A DNA stretch of 64,000 nt, taken from NCBI GenBank assembly GCA_047519745.1, contig JAPVSJ010000021.1, positions 43,945-107,944 on the forward strand. The letters are read 5' to 3'. Made by a program: the position numbers and the translations under genes. Source of the stretch: VRUE01 sp047519745 (GTDB lineage: Bacteria > Actinomycetota > Thermoleophilia > Solirubrobacterales > 70-9). A model generated the notes under the pieces. That model did not search any database. It was not told where the DNA came from and was given only the letters and a program-made list of their open reading frames with translations. Shown here one piece after another: positions 17,160 through 25,475 of the stretch (its first letter is position 1; every line of letters starts with the position of its first letter).

Positions 17160-17399
17160 TCAGCTTCGCTGCAGCTTCCTCAGCAGCCATCCGGCCCCGC
17201 GCAGCGGCCTGGTGATCCGCCAGCTGAGCGATTCCTCGTAAGTTCGCGCAACCTTCTCGACTTCTTCTTCCAGCGCGCCGACGCGGTAGGCGCGGCGGCT
17301 GATCTCGCGGTGGAACTCCTCGCGCTGGGTGTCCAGCTCGGCCCGGTGCCTGGCCTCCAGCTCGTCTAGGTCCCTGGGCGTCTGGGTCTCGGCGCTCAC
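17160..17399 (-). CDS. Small coiled-coil protein preceding the glycosyltransferase
   Basis: 79 residues from a GTG at 17399. Residues 8-55 are strongly charged with heptad spacing (DLDELEARHRAELDTQREEF, RVGALEEEVEKVARTY); the tail SLSWRITRPLRGAGWLLRKL is amphipathic and basic. Similar SLSWR-type segments are found at the N-termini of large glycosyltransferases, so this could be a detached module of the next enzyme, whose ATG is 2 nt past this stop in another frame. TACGAT lies 7 nt before the GTG (leaderless pattern). A longer start at 17417 is possible. No family assignment. Confidence 0.6.
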   Translation of the reverse strand: MSAETQTPRDLDELEARHRAELDTQREEFHREISRRAYRVGALEEEVEKVARTYEESLSWRITRPLRGAGWLLRKLQRS

Positions 17400-17434
17400 C
17401 GGGCCTATCGTAGCCACGGTAGGGTTGCAGCCTC

Positions 17435-18511
17435 GTGGAGCCCCTGAAGGGATTGATTCTCTCCGGTGGGGCGGGCACTCGCCTGCGGCCCATCACTCAC
17501 ACCTCGGCGAAGCAGCTCGTGCCCGTCGCCAACAAACCCGTGCTCTTCTACGGGATCGAGGCGCTGGTCGACGCCGGGATCGAGCAGATCGGGATCGTCA
17601 TCGCCCCGGAGACCGGCGAGGAGATCCGCGAGGCGGTCGGCGACGGCTCCCAGTTCGGCGCCGAAGTCACCTACATCGTCCAGGACGAGCCGGCGGGGCT
17701 GGCCCACGCCGTGCTCACCGCCGAGGAGTTCATCGACGGCTCGCCCTTCGTCATGTACCTCGGCGACAACCTGCTCGCCGACGGCCTGCGCGGCCTCGTT
17801 GCGACCTTCCGCGCGGCCGAGCCGGACGCGCTGATCCTGCTCACGCCTGTCGAGGAGCCTGAGCACTACGGCGTCGCCGAGCTCGACGGCGACCGCATCG
17901 TCCGCCTGGTCGAGAAGCCGAAGGACCCGCCCTCGAACCTCGCCCTGGTCGGTGTCTATCTCTTCGGCCCGCCGATCTTCGACGCCGCCCGCGCGCTGGA
18001 GCCCTCCTGGCGCGGCGAGCTGGAGATCACCGAGGCGATCCAGAGCCTGATCGAAGACGGCCACGAGGTCCAGTCGGAGGTGGTCAGCGGCTGGTGGAAG
18101 GACACCGGCCAGCTCGCCGACATGCTCGAGGCCAACCGCCTCGTCCTTGAGGAGATCGAGCCACGCCTCGACGGGGAGATCGACGAGGCCTCGAAGGTCG
18201 AGGGCCGCGTGGTGCTGGAGGCTGGCGCAAAGGTGAGCAACTCGACCGTGCGCGGCCCGGCCGTGATCGGCGCCGGGGCCAGGATCGAGGGCGCCTATGT
18301 CGGCCCCTACACCTCGATCGGCGAGGACGTGAGGATCTGCCGCTCCGAAATCGAGCACTCGATAGTCCTCTCCGGCTCCGTCGTCGAAGACCTCGGCACC
18401 CGCATGGAGGCGAGCCTGCTCGGCCGCGAAGTCAAGCTGACCCGCAGCGACGGGATGCCGAAGACGTTGCGGATGCTGGTCGGCGACAAGTCGGAGATCA
18501 AGATCATCTGA
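17435..18511 (+). CDS. rmlA: Glucose-1-phosphate thymidylyltransferase, long form
   Basis: 358 residues. Makes dTDP-glucose from dTTP and glucose-1-phosphate, the entry to dTDP-rhamnose and the dTDP-amino sugars. The nucleotidyltransferase domain starts KGLILSGGAGTRLRPITHTS (G-rich loop) and has NKPVLFYGIEAL, YLGDNLLADG and LEITEAIQSLI. The C-terminal third is a left-handed beta-helix (RGPAVIGAGARIEGAYVGPY), as in the long RmlA type rather than the short feedback-regulated one. The start is GTG. It is first of four rml genes on the same strand; TAGGGT lies 9 nt before the start. Confidence 0.93.
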   Translation: MEPLKGLILSGGAGTRLRPITHTSAKQLVPVANKPVLFYGIEALVDAGIEQIGIVIAPETGEEIREAVGDGSQFGAEVTYIVQDEPAGLAHAVLTAEEFIDGSPFVMYLGDNLLADGLRGLVATFRAAEPDALILLTPVEEPEHYGVAELDGDRIVRLVEKPKDPPSNLALVGVYLFGPPIFDAARALEPSWRGELEITEAIQSLIEDGHEVQSEVVSGWWKDTGQLADMLEANRLVLEEIEPRLDGEIDEASKVEGRVVLEAGAKVSNSTVRGPAVIGAGARIEGAYVGPYTSIGEDVRICRSEIEHSIVLSGSVVEDLGTRMEASLLGREVKLTRSDGMPKTLRMLVGDKSEIKII

Positions 18512-18524
18512 TGGACGGTGGGCG

Positions 18525-19379
18525 ATGAAGCTCCTCGTCACCGGTGCCGCCGGGATGCTCGGCCGCGATGTGATGCTCGCCGCCGGCAACGCGGGCCATC
18601 AGGTGGTCGGCTACGGCCACGCCGAGCTCGATGTCACCGACGAGGGGGCCGTGAGCGCGAAGGTCGAGGGCGAGCGCCCGGACGTCGTGATCAACTGCGC
18701 CGCCTGGACCGACGTCGACGGCGCCGAGGAGGCCGAGGAGGAGGCGACCCGGATCAACGGCGAGGGCGCGGGCAACGTGGCCGCCGCCGCCGCGGCGGTC
18801 GGCGCCTCGGTCGTCTACGTCGGCAGCGACTACGTCTTCGACGGCAGCAAGGGCGCGCCCTATGTCGAGACCGACCAGACCGCGCCGCTCTCCGCCTACG
18901 GCCGCAGCAAGCTGGCCGGGGAGGAGGCGACCCGCGCTGCCAACAAGCGCCACTTCGTCGTCCGCTCGGCCTGGCTCTTCGGCACCGGCGGCCCCAACTT
19001 CGTCGAGACGATGCTGCGCCTCGCCACCGACCACGGCGAGGTCCTCGTCGTCCGCGACCAGGTCGGCTCTCCGACCTACACCTGGCACCTCGCCTACGGC
19101 ATCGTCCGCCTGATCGAGGGGGTCGAGTTCGGCATCCACCACATGGCGGCCGCCGGCAGTTGCTCCTGGTATGAGTTCGCGCGTGAGATCTTCGAGCAGG
19201 CAAACGTCGAGTGCAAAGTGATGTCGGCGACCACCGAGATGCTCGGCCGCCCGGCTCCCCGCCCCGCCTACTCGGCGCTGGTCAGCCAGCGCGAGCACGC
19301 GATCGAGCTACCGGCCTGGCAGGACGGGCTGGCCGCATACCTCTCGCAGCGCGGCGCCGAAAGCGAGGCTGCGGCGTGA
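18525..19379 (+). CDS. rmlD: dTDP-4-dehydrorhamnose reductase
   Basis: 284 residues. The last step to dTDP-L-rhamnose. NAD(P)-binding motif MKLLVTGAAGMLGRDVM, the SDR tyrosine/lysine pair in APLSAYGRSKLAGEEA, plus DVVINCAAWTDVDGAE and RSAWLFGTGGPNFVETML are all classic RmlD. The ATG at 18525 is 13 nt after rmlA. Its stop overlaps the GTG of rmlB (GTGA), indicating coupled translation. Confidence 0.94.
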   Translation: MKLLVTGAAGMLGRDVMLAAGNAGHQVVGYGHAELDVTDEGAVSAKVEGERPDVVINCAAWTDVDGAEEAEEEATRINGEGAGNVAAAAAAVGASVVYVGSDYVFDGSKGAPYVETDQTAPLSAYGRSKLAGEEATRAANKRHFVVRSAWLFGTGGPNFVETMLRLATDHGEVLVVRDQVGSPTYTWHLAYGIVRLIEGVEFGIHHMAAAGSCSWYEFAREIFEQANVECKVMSATTEMLGRPAPRPAYSALVSQREHAIELPAWQDGLAAYLSQRGAESEAAA

Positions 19380-20359
19380 AGATCCTCGTCACCGGCGCCG
19401 CCGGATTCATCGGCTCGACCTACGTGCGCCTCATCGGTGCCGAGCACGAGGTGCGGGTGCTCGACAAGCTCACCTATGCCGGCCGTCGCGAGAACCTGCC
19501 CGAGGGCAGCGACCTACTCGTCGGCGGGATCGAGGACCCGGCGATCGTGCGCGAGGCGATGGAGGGTTGCGACGCGGTCGTCAACTTCGCCGCCGAGTCC
19601 CACGTCGACCGCTCGATCGACGACCAGGACGCTTTCGCCCGCACCCACGTGATCGGCACCGGCACGCTGCTCGACGCGGCTCGGGAGCTCGGCATCGGTC
19701 GCTACCTGCAGGTCTCCACCGACGAGGTCTACGGCTCGATCGAGTCCGGCTCCTTCACCGAGACCTCGCCGCTGGACCCGTCCTCGCCCTACTCGGCGAC
19801 CAAGGCGGCCGGCGACCTGCTCGTCTCCGCCCACTTCCACACCTACGGCACGAACGCCTCGATCGTGCGCGGCTCCAACAATTACGGCCCGCGCCAGTAC
19901 CCGGAGAAGCTGATTCCACTGATGGTCTTGAACGCCATGCACGGCGACTCGCTGCCTGTGTATGGGGATGGAAGGCAAGTGCGCAACTGGCTCTACGTCG
20001 AGGACTTCTGCCGCGGCATCCACGCCGTGCTGAGGAACGGCCGCCCCGGCGAGGCCTACAACGTCGGCGGGCCGGACGAGTGCGAGAACATCGAGGTGGT
20101 CAAGCGGGTGATCGAGCTGACCGGCGCGGCGGAGTCGCAGATCGAGTACGTCAGCGACCGCCCCGGCCACGACCGCCGCTACTCGCTCTCCTCGGACAAG
20201 CTGCGTGGCGAGCTCGGCTGGGAGGCGCAGGTCCATTTCGCCGAGGGCTTGGAGCGCACCGTGAACTGGTACCGCGACAACGAGGAGTGGTGGGGCCCGA
20301 TCCGCTCTGGTGAGTATCGCGAGTACTACGAGCGCCAGTACGGCAAAGCGCTGAGCTGA
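19376..20359 (+). CDS. rmlB: dTDP-glucose 4,6-dehydratase
   Basis: 327 residues. Converts dTDP-glucose to dTDP-4-keto-6-deoxyglucose, the branch point for rhamnose and for both amino-sugar routes in this locus. It starts KILVTGAAGFIGSTYVRL (GxxGxxG). The catalytic YxxxK is in SSPYSATKAAGDLL, with the STDEVYG triad segment just before it, and RGSNNYGPRQYPEKLIPL is diagnostic. The GTG at 19376 overlaps the rmlD stop. Confidence 0.95.
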   Translation: MKILVTGAAGFIGSTYVRLIGAEHEVRVLDKLTYAGRRENLPEGSDLLVGGIEDPAIVREAMEGCDAVVNFAAESHVDRSIDDQDAFARTHVIGTGTLLDAARELGIGRYLQVSTDEVYGSIESGSFTETSPLDPSSPYSATKAAGDLLVSAHFHTYGTNASIVRGSNNYGPRQYPEKLIPLMVLNAMHGDSLPVYGDGRQVRNWLYVEDFCRGIHAVLRNGRPGEAYNVGGPDECENIEVVKRVIELTGAAESQIEYVSDRPGHDRRYSLSSDKLRGELGWEAQVHFAEGLERTVNWYRDNEEWWGPIRSGEYREYYERQYGKALS

Positions 20360-20907
20360 TGCCGAGGGTGCTGGAGACGAAGCTGGGCGGCGTCGTCCTG
20401 CTCGAGCCCGAGGTCCACGGCGACTCGCGCGGCTTCATGGTCGAGACCTACCGTAAGGACGGCTGGGCGGCGCTTGGCATCGACGTCGAGTTCGTCCAGC
20501 ACAACCACTCGCGCTCCTCCAAGGGGACGCTGCGCGGCCTTCACTTCCAGACCGAGCCGGGCCAAGCGAAGCTCGTCCGCTGCCCGCGGGGCCGGATCTT
20601 CGACGTCGCCGTCGACCTGCGCCGCGACTCCCCCACCTACGGTCAGTGGGAGGGCCACGAGCTCGACGACGAGGCTCACCGCCAGCTCTTCGTCCCGGCC
20701 GGCTTCGGCCACGGCTTCGCCGTGCTCAGCGAGGAGGCCGACGTCACCTACCTGCTCTCCAGCCCCTACGACCCCGCCACCGAGGCGGGAATCGCCTGGG
20801 ACGACCCGGAGGTGGGCGTGGAATGGCCGGTGGAGGACCCCTTGCTGAGCGAGCGCGACAAGGCCGCCCCGCGCCTCAGCGAGGTGGCGGAGCCCCTGCC
20901 GTTTTGA
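20359..20907 (+). CDS. rmlC: dTDP-4-dehydrorhamnose 3,5-epimerase
   Basis: 182 residues, a small cupin. It starts RVLETKLGGVVLLEPEVHGD; the active-site region is FVQHNHSRSSKGTLRGLHFQ, with the catalytic histidine in LRGLHFQ, and PAGFGHGFAVLSEEADVTYL follows. Its ATG shares one base with the rmlB stop. With rmlA, rmlD and rmlB it completes a four-gene dTDP-L-rhamnose operon in the order A-D-B-C. Confidence 0.95.
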   Translation: MPRVLETKLGGVVLLEPEVHGDSRGFMVETYRKDGWAALGIDVEFVQHNHSRSSKGTLRGLHFQTEPGQAKLVRCPRGRIFDVAVDLRRDSPTYGQWEGHELDDEAHRQLFVPAGFGHGFAVLSEEADVTYLLSSPYDPATEAGIAWDDPEVGVEWPVEDPLLSERDKAAPRLSEVAEPLPF

Positions 20908-20933
20908 GCGGCAAGATATCTGTCAACCATGTC

Positions 20934-20956
20934 GTCACTTTTCGGCGTAAAATGAC
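20934..20956. promoter_or_regulatory. Imperfect palindrome overlapping a TAAAAT hexamer before the DUF4143 gene
   Basis: The sequence GTCACTTTT-CGGCGT-AAAATGAC forms arms GTCA(C)TTTT and AAAATGAC with one bulged base. TAAAAT at 20948-20953 matches a -10 element, 9 nt before the ATG at 20963. The AT-rich palindrome stands out from its GC-rich surroundings and could be an operator. Function is inference. Confidence 0.45.
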
Positions 20957-20962
20957 GGACTC

Positions 20963-22123
20963 ATGTCATTGCGAGAGCTCGCGCGCATCTATCGGCTGCC
21001 TTCCGGCAGCTTCTTCCTCTTCGGCCTGCGGGGCGTCGGCAAGAGCACCTGGATACGGTCGCAACTCCCGCGGGCGCATAGATTCGATCTGCTCGATGAG
21101 GGGCTATATCAAGAGCTGCTTGCCGACCCCGGCCCGTTTGCCGGCGCTCTTCGTCGCCTCGACCCCCAGAGCTGGGTCGTCGTCGACGAGGTCCAGCGTC
21201 TGCCGGGTCTGCTGAACGAGGTCCACCGCTTCATCGAGGAGCGCGGGCTTCGCTTCGCCCTGCTTGGATCGAGCGCACGCAAGCTCCGTGCCGCCGGGGT
21301 GAACCTGCTCGGAGGACGTGCGCTGTGGCGGGAGATGTTCCCCTTGGCCCCCGAGGAGCTTGGCGAGGACTTTGAGCTCGACCGCACGCTGGAGATCGGT
21401 GCGCTTCCCCTGGTGCTCGGCTCCGATTCCCCGCAAGAGACTCTGCGTGCCTACGTCCAGCTCTACCTGCGCGAGGAGATCAAGGGCGAGGCGCTGGTGC
21501 GCAATCTGCCGGGGTTTGCCCGTTTTCTCCCTGTTGCCGGCCTGTTTCACGGACAGCTCATCAATGTCTCTGGTGTCGCGCGCGACGCAGGCGTCGCGCG
21601 GACGACCGTGGAGGGCTACCTGGGCGTCCTCGAGGACACGCTTCTCGTGCGCCGACTACCTGCCTACCAATCGCGCCTCCGGGTGCGCGAGCGCAAGCAT
21701 CCCAAGTTGTACTGGGTGGACCCGGGGGTGGCCCGGGCAGCTAAGGGAGTCCAGGGCCCGGTCGGCCCGGAGGAGGTCGGGCCCTTGCTCGAGGGCTGGA
21801 TCCACACCCTGCTGAGCACCTACATCGCCGAGCGCGAGCTCGCCGATGAGCTCGCCTATTGGGCGCCGGCCGAATCCGCGAAGCTGGAGGTCGACTTCGT
21901 TCTGCGCCGTGGCGCGGAACTCTGCGCCCTGGAGGTCAAGGCCGCCCGCCGCATCCATTCCGGGGACATGGCCGGACTGCGCGCGATCGCCGACCTGCCC
22001 GGGATGCGGCGACGGATCCTCTTGCATCGCGGCGATCGCCCCACGAGGACCGAGGACGGAATCGATGCCTGGCCGATCGAGACGTTCCTCGAGGCTCTCC
22101 GCGAAGACCGCCTATGGCCCTGA
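20963..22123 (+). CDS. AAA ATPase with DUF4143 domain
   Basis: 386 residues. Residues 15-160 are the AAA_14 ATPase: Walker A FGLRGVGKSTWI and a Walker B-like WVVVDEVQRLPGLL, with the sensor strand FALLGSSARKLR. Residues about 190-350 form DUF4143, containing a winged-helix-like part (INVSGVARDAGVARTTVEGYL) and a PD-(D/E)XK-like strand (LEVDFVLRR, ALEVKAA). The cellular role of this widespread family is not settled. It follows rmlC by 55 nt but has its own putative promoter and no relation to glycan synthesis, so it is probably a mobile single-gene passenger. Confidence 0.88.
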   Translation: MSLRELARIYRLPSGSFFLFGLRGVGKSTWIRSQLPRAHRFDLLDEGLYQELLADPGPFAGALRRLDPQSWVVVDEVQRLPGLLNEVHRFIEERGLRFALLGSSARKLRAAGVNLLGGRALWREMFPLAPEELGEDFELDRTLEIGALPLVLGSDSPQETLRAYVQLYLREEIKGEALVRNLPGFARFLPVAGLFHGQLINVSGVARDAGVARTTVEGYLGVLEDTLLVRRLPAYQSRLRVRERKHPKLYWVDPGVARAAKGVQGPVGPEEVGPLLEGWIHTLLSTYIAERELADELAYWAPAESAKLEVDFVLRRGAELCALEVKAARRIHSGDMAGLRAIADLPGMRRRILLHRGDRPTRTEDGIDAWPIETFLEALREDRLWP

Positions 22124-22241
22124 GCGGATCGAGAATGGTGCAGAGCCGTGGCAGCCTAGGGCGCGGGTATCAGCTGTCTGCGGGGTGGTCCCCCGCTTCG
22201 CCAGGCTCGACCCGCTCCGGCGGGTCTTGTCGTTTGTAGGG

Positions 22242-23102
22242 CTACGGAGTCGAAGAGCAGGGGAGAGCGAAGACGCCTTTGAGCGACGTCGCGCTTTCCA
22301 CGCCGGGGACACGGGCGTCGTTTCGGAAAAGGACATCCGGAACATTCACCCGAAAGACTCCGTCGGGGCATTTGGCGGAGAGGTAGCTGTGTTCCGTGCT
22401 CTTGCTGACGAAGCTCCGCTCGACCTTGAGCTTGAAGTCGAGCAGCGAGCCATCTCCATCGAGAATCCGCGGGATCCTCCAGACGGTGTGCAGGCCGGAG
22501 TACACGCGCCTGGTGGTCACGCGGCTGACCACGGGCACCCGGTTGGGCCCGACCGCGCTCTGGACGAAGAGCTTCGTTTCACCACCGACGGTGCCGCCGT
22601 TGAAGAGGGTGAGTGGAGCCTTGAGGATGGTTTCCGAGGATGCCAACCCGACGTGGGCCACCCCGGTGCCGACGATCGCGCCTCGGCAGAGGCCGCGAGC
22701 GTCGGCTACATCGCGGCTTTCGAGCAGGCGCCGGCGACAGACAGGCAGGCCGCTCGCATCGATGGCCACGTCTTTATCGACATCAGCGACCACTTCGTGC
22801 AGGGCGACCGGATGGCCACCCCCTTCCATGGCGATCGTGCCGTGAATCTCGAGGCCAATCGGCGCAAGCTCGTGAGCAGGCAGCCTCTTCGGTATGACAG
22901 CACCATCGGGCTTGAATTCCACATGTCCGGGACAGCCCGGCCGAGGAAGAGTAGAGCGAAGACAGGTGGTTATGTATCGCTCGGCGCGTGCGGCTGCGCT
23001 GACATTGACCAGTATCAGCGCAATCGCCGACATCAGGCCCAGAATGAGACTTATTTTCCTGACGGCGCTACCTCCCCTTGCTCCGAATAGCCGTGATGCC
23101 AA
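22242..23102 (-). CDS. Secreted protein of unknown function
   Basis: 286 residues. A hydrophobic stretch (ISLILGLMSAIALILVNVSA) followed by ARAE looks like a signal peptide, cleaved near residue 40. The mature part has four to five cysteines (CLRSTLPRPGCPGHVEF, VCRRRLLE, GLCRGAIVG, SAKCPDGVF) and many beta-prone segments. No known domain recognised. The ATG at 23102 overlaps the upstream GT2 gene by 35 nt; an internal start at 23033 would leave a shorter signal peptide. It lies at the end of a leftward operon. Confidence 0.6.
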   Translation of the reverse strand: MASRLFGARGGSAVRKISLILGLMSAIALILVNVSAAARAERYITTCLRSTLPRPGCPGHVEFKPDGAVIPKRLPAHELAPIGLEIHGTIAMEGGGHPVALHEVVADVDKDVAIDASGLPVCRRRLLESRDVADARGLCRGAIVGTGVAHVGLASSETILKAPLTLFNGGTVGGETKLFVQSAVGPNRVPVVSRVTTRRVYSGLHTVWRIPRILDGDGSLLDFKLKVERSFVSKSTEHSYLSAKCPDGVFRVNVPDVLFRNDARVPGVESATSLKGVFALPCSSTP

Positions 23103-23949
23103 GGCTAACCATCAGTTTGGCGGCTACCCCGGCATAGACCGCGGCGTTCACGAGCGGGTTGTGCTCCGGTGCGTCGAAGCGGCGGTAGAAGCGGCCCATA
23201 CCACGGTGAAAGGCGATTTCCTGGCGCGGGGCGCGGCGGCCGGCGCTGGAGCCGCCCTTGACGTGCAGGGCGGTGCCGGCGGGCTCGTAGAAGATCTTCC
23301 AGCCGGCGTCCCAGAAGCGGTGACACCAGTCGAGGTCCTCCATATAGAGCCAGTAGCCCTCGTCGAGCGGGCCTACCTCGCGGACCGCCTCGGCCCGGCA
23401 GAGCATGAAGGCGCCGTTGACCGCGTCGACCTCGCCCGGCTCGTCGTCGCCGAGCTGCGTCGCCCGGTACTGGCTGAGCGCCCCCGAGGCGCCCTCGGTG
23501 CGGCCGATCCCGGTGAAGTGGGCGAGGGCGCTGAGCGGAGTGGGGAAGGAGCGCTTGCAGGCGTGGTCGAGGGCACCGGACTCGGTCACCAGCTTCACCC
23601 CGACCATCCCGATCCGCTGCTCTGAGAAGAGGCGCCCGAGGCCGGCGTCGAGCGTTCCCGCGTAGACCTCGGTGTCGGGATTGAGCAGCAGCACCGCTCG
23701 CGCCTCGCTCTCGCGCAGGGCGAGGTTGTTGGCGGCGGAGAAGCCGATGTTGGCCTGGCGGATCAGCCGCACCGCCGGGAACTCGCGTTCGACCATGTCG
23801 GGGGTCGAGTCGGGGCTGCCGCTGTCGACGACGGTGACCCGCATCTCTCCCCCCGCGGGATGCTCCGCCAGCGAACGCAGGCATTTGCGCAGCAGCCTTT
23901 CGGCGCCATGGCTGACGACGATCACATCGAGGTCGAGCGGACCTGTCAT
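23068..23949 (-). CDS. Family 2 glycosyltransferase (rhamnosyltransferase-like)
   Basis: 293 residues. GT-A domain: LDVIVVSHGAERLLRKCL, VTVVDSGSPDSTPDMV, AVLLLNPDTEVYAGTL (DXD region), GAFMLCRAEAVREVGPLDEG and YMEDLDWCHRFWDAGW. The last motif is typical of WbbL/RfbN-like rhamnosyltransferases, so dTDP-rhamnose from the adjacent rml operon is a reasonable donor. It lies 10 nt after the sugar-phosphate transferase gene. Confidence 0.88.
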   Translation of the reverse strand: MTGPLDLDVIVVSHGAERLLRKCLRSLAEHPAGGEMRVTVVDSGSPDSTPDMVEREFPAVRLIRQANIGFSAANNLALRESEARAVLLLNPDTEVYAGTLDAGLGRLFSEQRIGMVGVKLVTESGALDHACKRSFPTPLSALAHFTGIGRTEGASGALSQYRATQLGDDEPGEVDAVNGAFMLCRAEAVREVGPLDEGYWLYMEDLDWCHRFWDAGWKIFYEPAGTALHVKGGSSAGRRAPRQEIAFHRGMGRFYRRFDAPEHNPLVNAAVYAGVAAKLMVSLGITAIRSKGR

Positions 23950-23959
23950 CGCCGTGAGG

Positions 23960-25468
23960 CTAGTGCGAGCCCTCGCCGCGCACGATCGCGGCGGGGGTAC
24001 GCAAGAGGATCGCCAGGTCGCCGGCGACCGAGATGTTGTCGAGGTAGTCGCGCTCCATCGCCAGCCGCTCCTCGAAGGTCAGGTCGGCGCGGCCGTAGAC
24101 CTGCATCGGCCCAGTCATGCCCGGCTTGACCGCGAGGCGGATCCGCTGGCGCTCGTCGTAAAGGGCGACCACCGCTTCCTCCTCCGGCCGCGGCCCGACG
24201 AGCGACATGTCGCCGCGCAGGACGTTGACGAACTGGGGCAGCTCGTCGAGGCTGAAGCGCCGCAGCATGCGGCCAGCGCGGGTCACGCGCGGGTCGTCGG
24301 CGATCTTGAAGGCGGGCTCCTTGAGCTTCTCGAGGTCGACCAGTTCGCTCAGCTGCTCCTCTGCCCCCGGCACCATCGTGCGAAACTTGAGCACGGTGAA
24401 CGACTTGCCGTCCTTGCCGGCTCGTCGCTGGCAGAAGAGGACCGGGCGGCCGGAGTCGAGCAGGATCAGCAGGGCGCTGACGAGGAACACGGGGGAGAAG
24501 AGGACCAGCATGAAGGCGCTGATCGTCACGTCCATGATCCGCTTCAGCGCTTCGGTCGAGCGCGGCGGGTCGGAGAAGCGGAAGTCGAGAACGGGCAGCT
24601 CGGCGAGCCGGTTCAGCTCGATCCCCGGGCCGAGCAGGCCGAAGTGCTGGGGCAGGAAGGTCAGCGCCAGGCCAGCCGCCTTGCACTGCTCGATCAGCCG
24701 CTCGGCCGCCGCCTCGCTCATCTCCTGCTCGGTGACGATCACCCGCTCGACCTGCTGGTCATGCGCAACCCGGGGGATGTCGGCGATCGTGCCGAGCCGC
24801 GGCAGGCTGCCGGCGGACCGTTCGTCGCGGTCCTCGCCGCGGGGCGCCAGGTAGCCGACCAGGTGCAGACGGGTCTCGGGATGGGTGGCGACCCGCCGTG
24901 CGACCACTGCCACAGCTGCGGCCGGACCGACGACTATCCCGGTTGCAGCGCCGGCCAAGCGGTGCCAGAAGAAGCGCAGGACGGCGCGCGAGGCGAAGGC
25001 GCCGACAAGCGCGCCGAGGCCGACGGCGATCGCGCTGGCCGCGGGCATGGGGCCGACGGGGCTCAACGCCAGTAGGCCATCCAGCGCCAGGGTCCCCAGC
25101 GCGGCCGCCGAGATCAGGCTGGAGATCTCGTCGAGGGTGCTGTGGCGGATGCGGCGGTGGTCGTGGTCGTAGAGGCCGTGCAGCTTCAGCACGAGGATCC
25201 AGACCGGGCTGAACATCGTCGCCCAGAAGAGCGTGCCGACGTCGGTCTGCGGGCTCGCCGCGGTGACGATGCAGAGCGTCGCCACCAGCGTCAGCCAGTC
25301 GCCGGTCGCCAGCATCCGGCGCAGCAGCGAGCCGCGCCGCCGCGCCCCGCTCGGGCCGGTCAGCCCCAGTCGCGTGGCCCGCTCGGTCCTGCCGCCGCGC
25401 GGCTGCGATCCCGGCGGTTGCGCCGGCGAGGACGTGCGCGATGCGGTCTCCTGCGCTTTGGTCGTCAT
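23960..25468 (-). CDS. Polyprenyl-phosphate sugar-1-phosphate transferase (WbaP/WcaJ-like)
   Basis: 502 residues. Starts glycan synthesis by moving a sugar-1-phosphate from an NDP-sugar to undecaprenyl phosphate. It has about four N-terminal transmembrane spans (LVATLCIVTAA; FWATMFSPVWILVL; LISAAALGTLALDGLL; ASAIAVGLGALVGAF), a CoA-binding-like middle domain (ATGIVVGPAAAVAVVAR), a fifth hydrophobic segment (VTISAFMLVLFSPVF) and the catalytic C-terminus with PVLFCQRRAGKDGKSF, KFRTMVPGAEE, RMLRRFSLDELPQFVNVL and LVGPRPEEE. These are diagnostic of the family. The ATG at 25468 is preferred; a GTG at 25483 would overlap the upstream gene. Confidence 0.93.
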   Translation of the reverse strand: MTTKAQETASRTSSPAQPPGSQPRGGRTERATRLGLTGPSGARRRGSLLRRMLATGDWLTLVATLCIVTAASPQTDVGTLFWATMFSPVWILVLKLHGLYDHDHRRIRHSTLDEISSLISAAALGTLALDGLLALSPVGPMPAASAIAVGLGALVGAFASRAVLRFFWHRLAGAATGIVVGPAAAVAVVARRVATHPETRLHLVGYLAPRGEDRDERSAGSLPRLGTIADIPRVAHDQQVERVIVTEQEMSEAAAERLIEQCKAAGLALTFLPQHFGLLGPGIELNRLAELPVLDFRFSDPPRSTEALKRIMDVTISAFMLVLFSPVFLVSALLILLDSGRPVLFCQRRAGKDGKSFTVLKFRTMVPGAEEQLSELVDLEKLKEPAFKIADDPRVTRAGRMLRRFSLDELPQFVNVLRGDMSLVGPRPEEEAVVALYDERQRIRLAVKPGMTGPMQVYGRADLTFEERLAMERDYLDNISVAGDLAILLRTPAAIVRGEGSH

Positions 25469-25475
25469 CGTGGGA

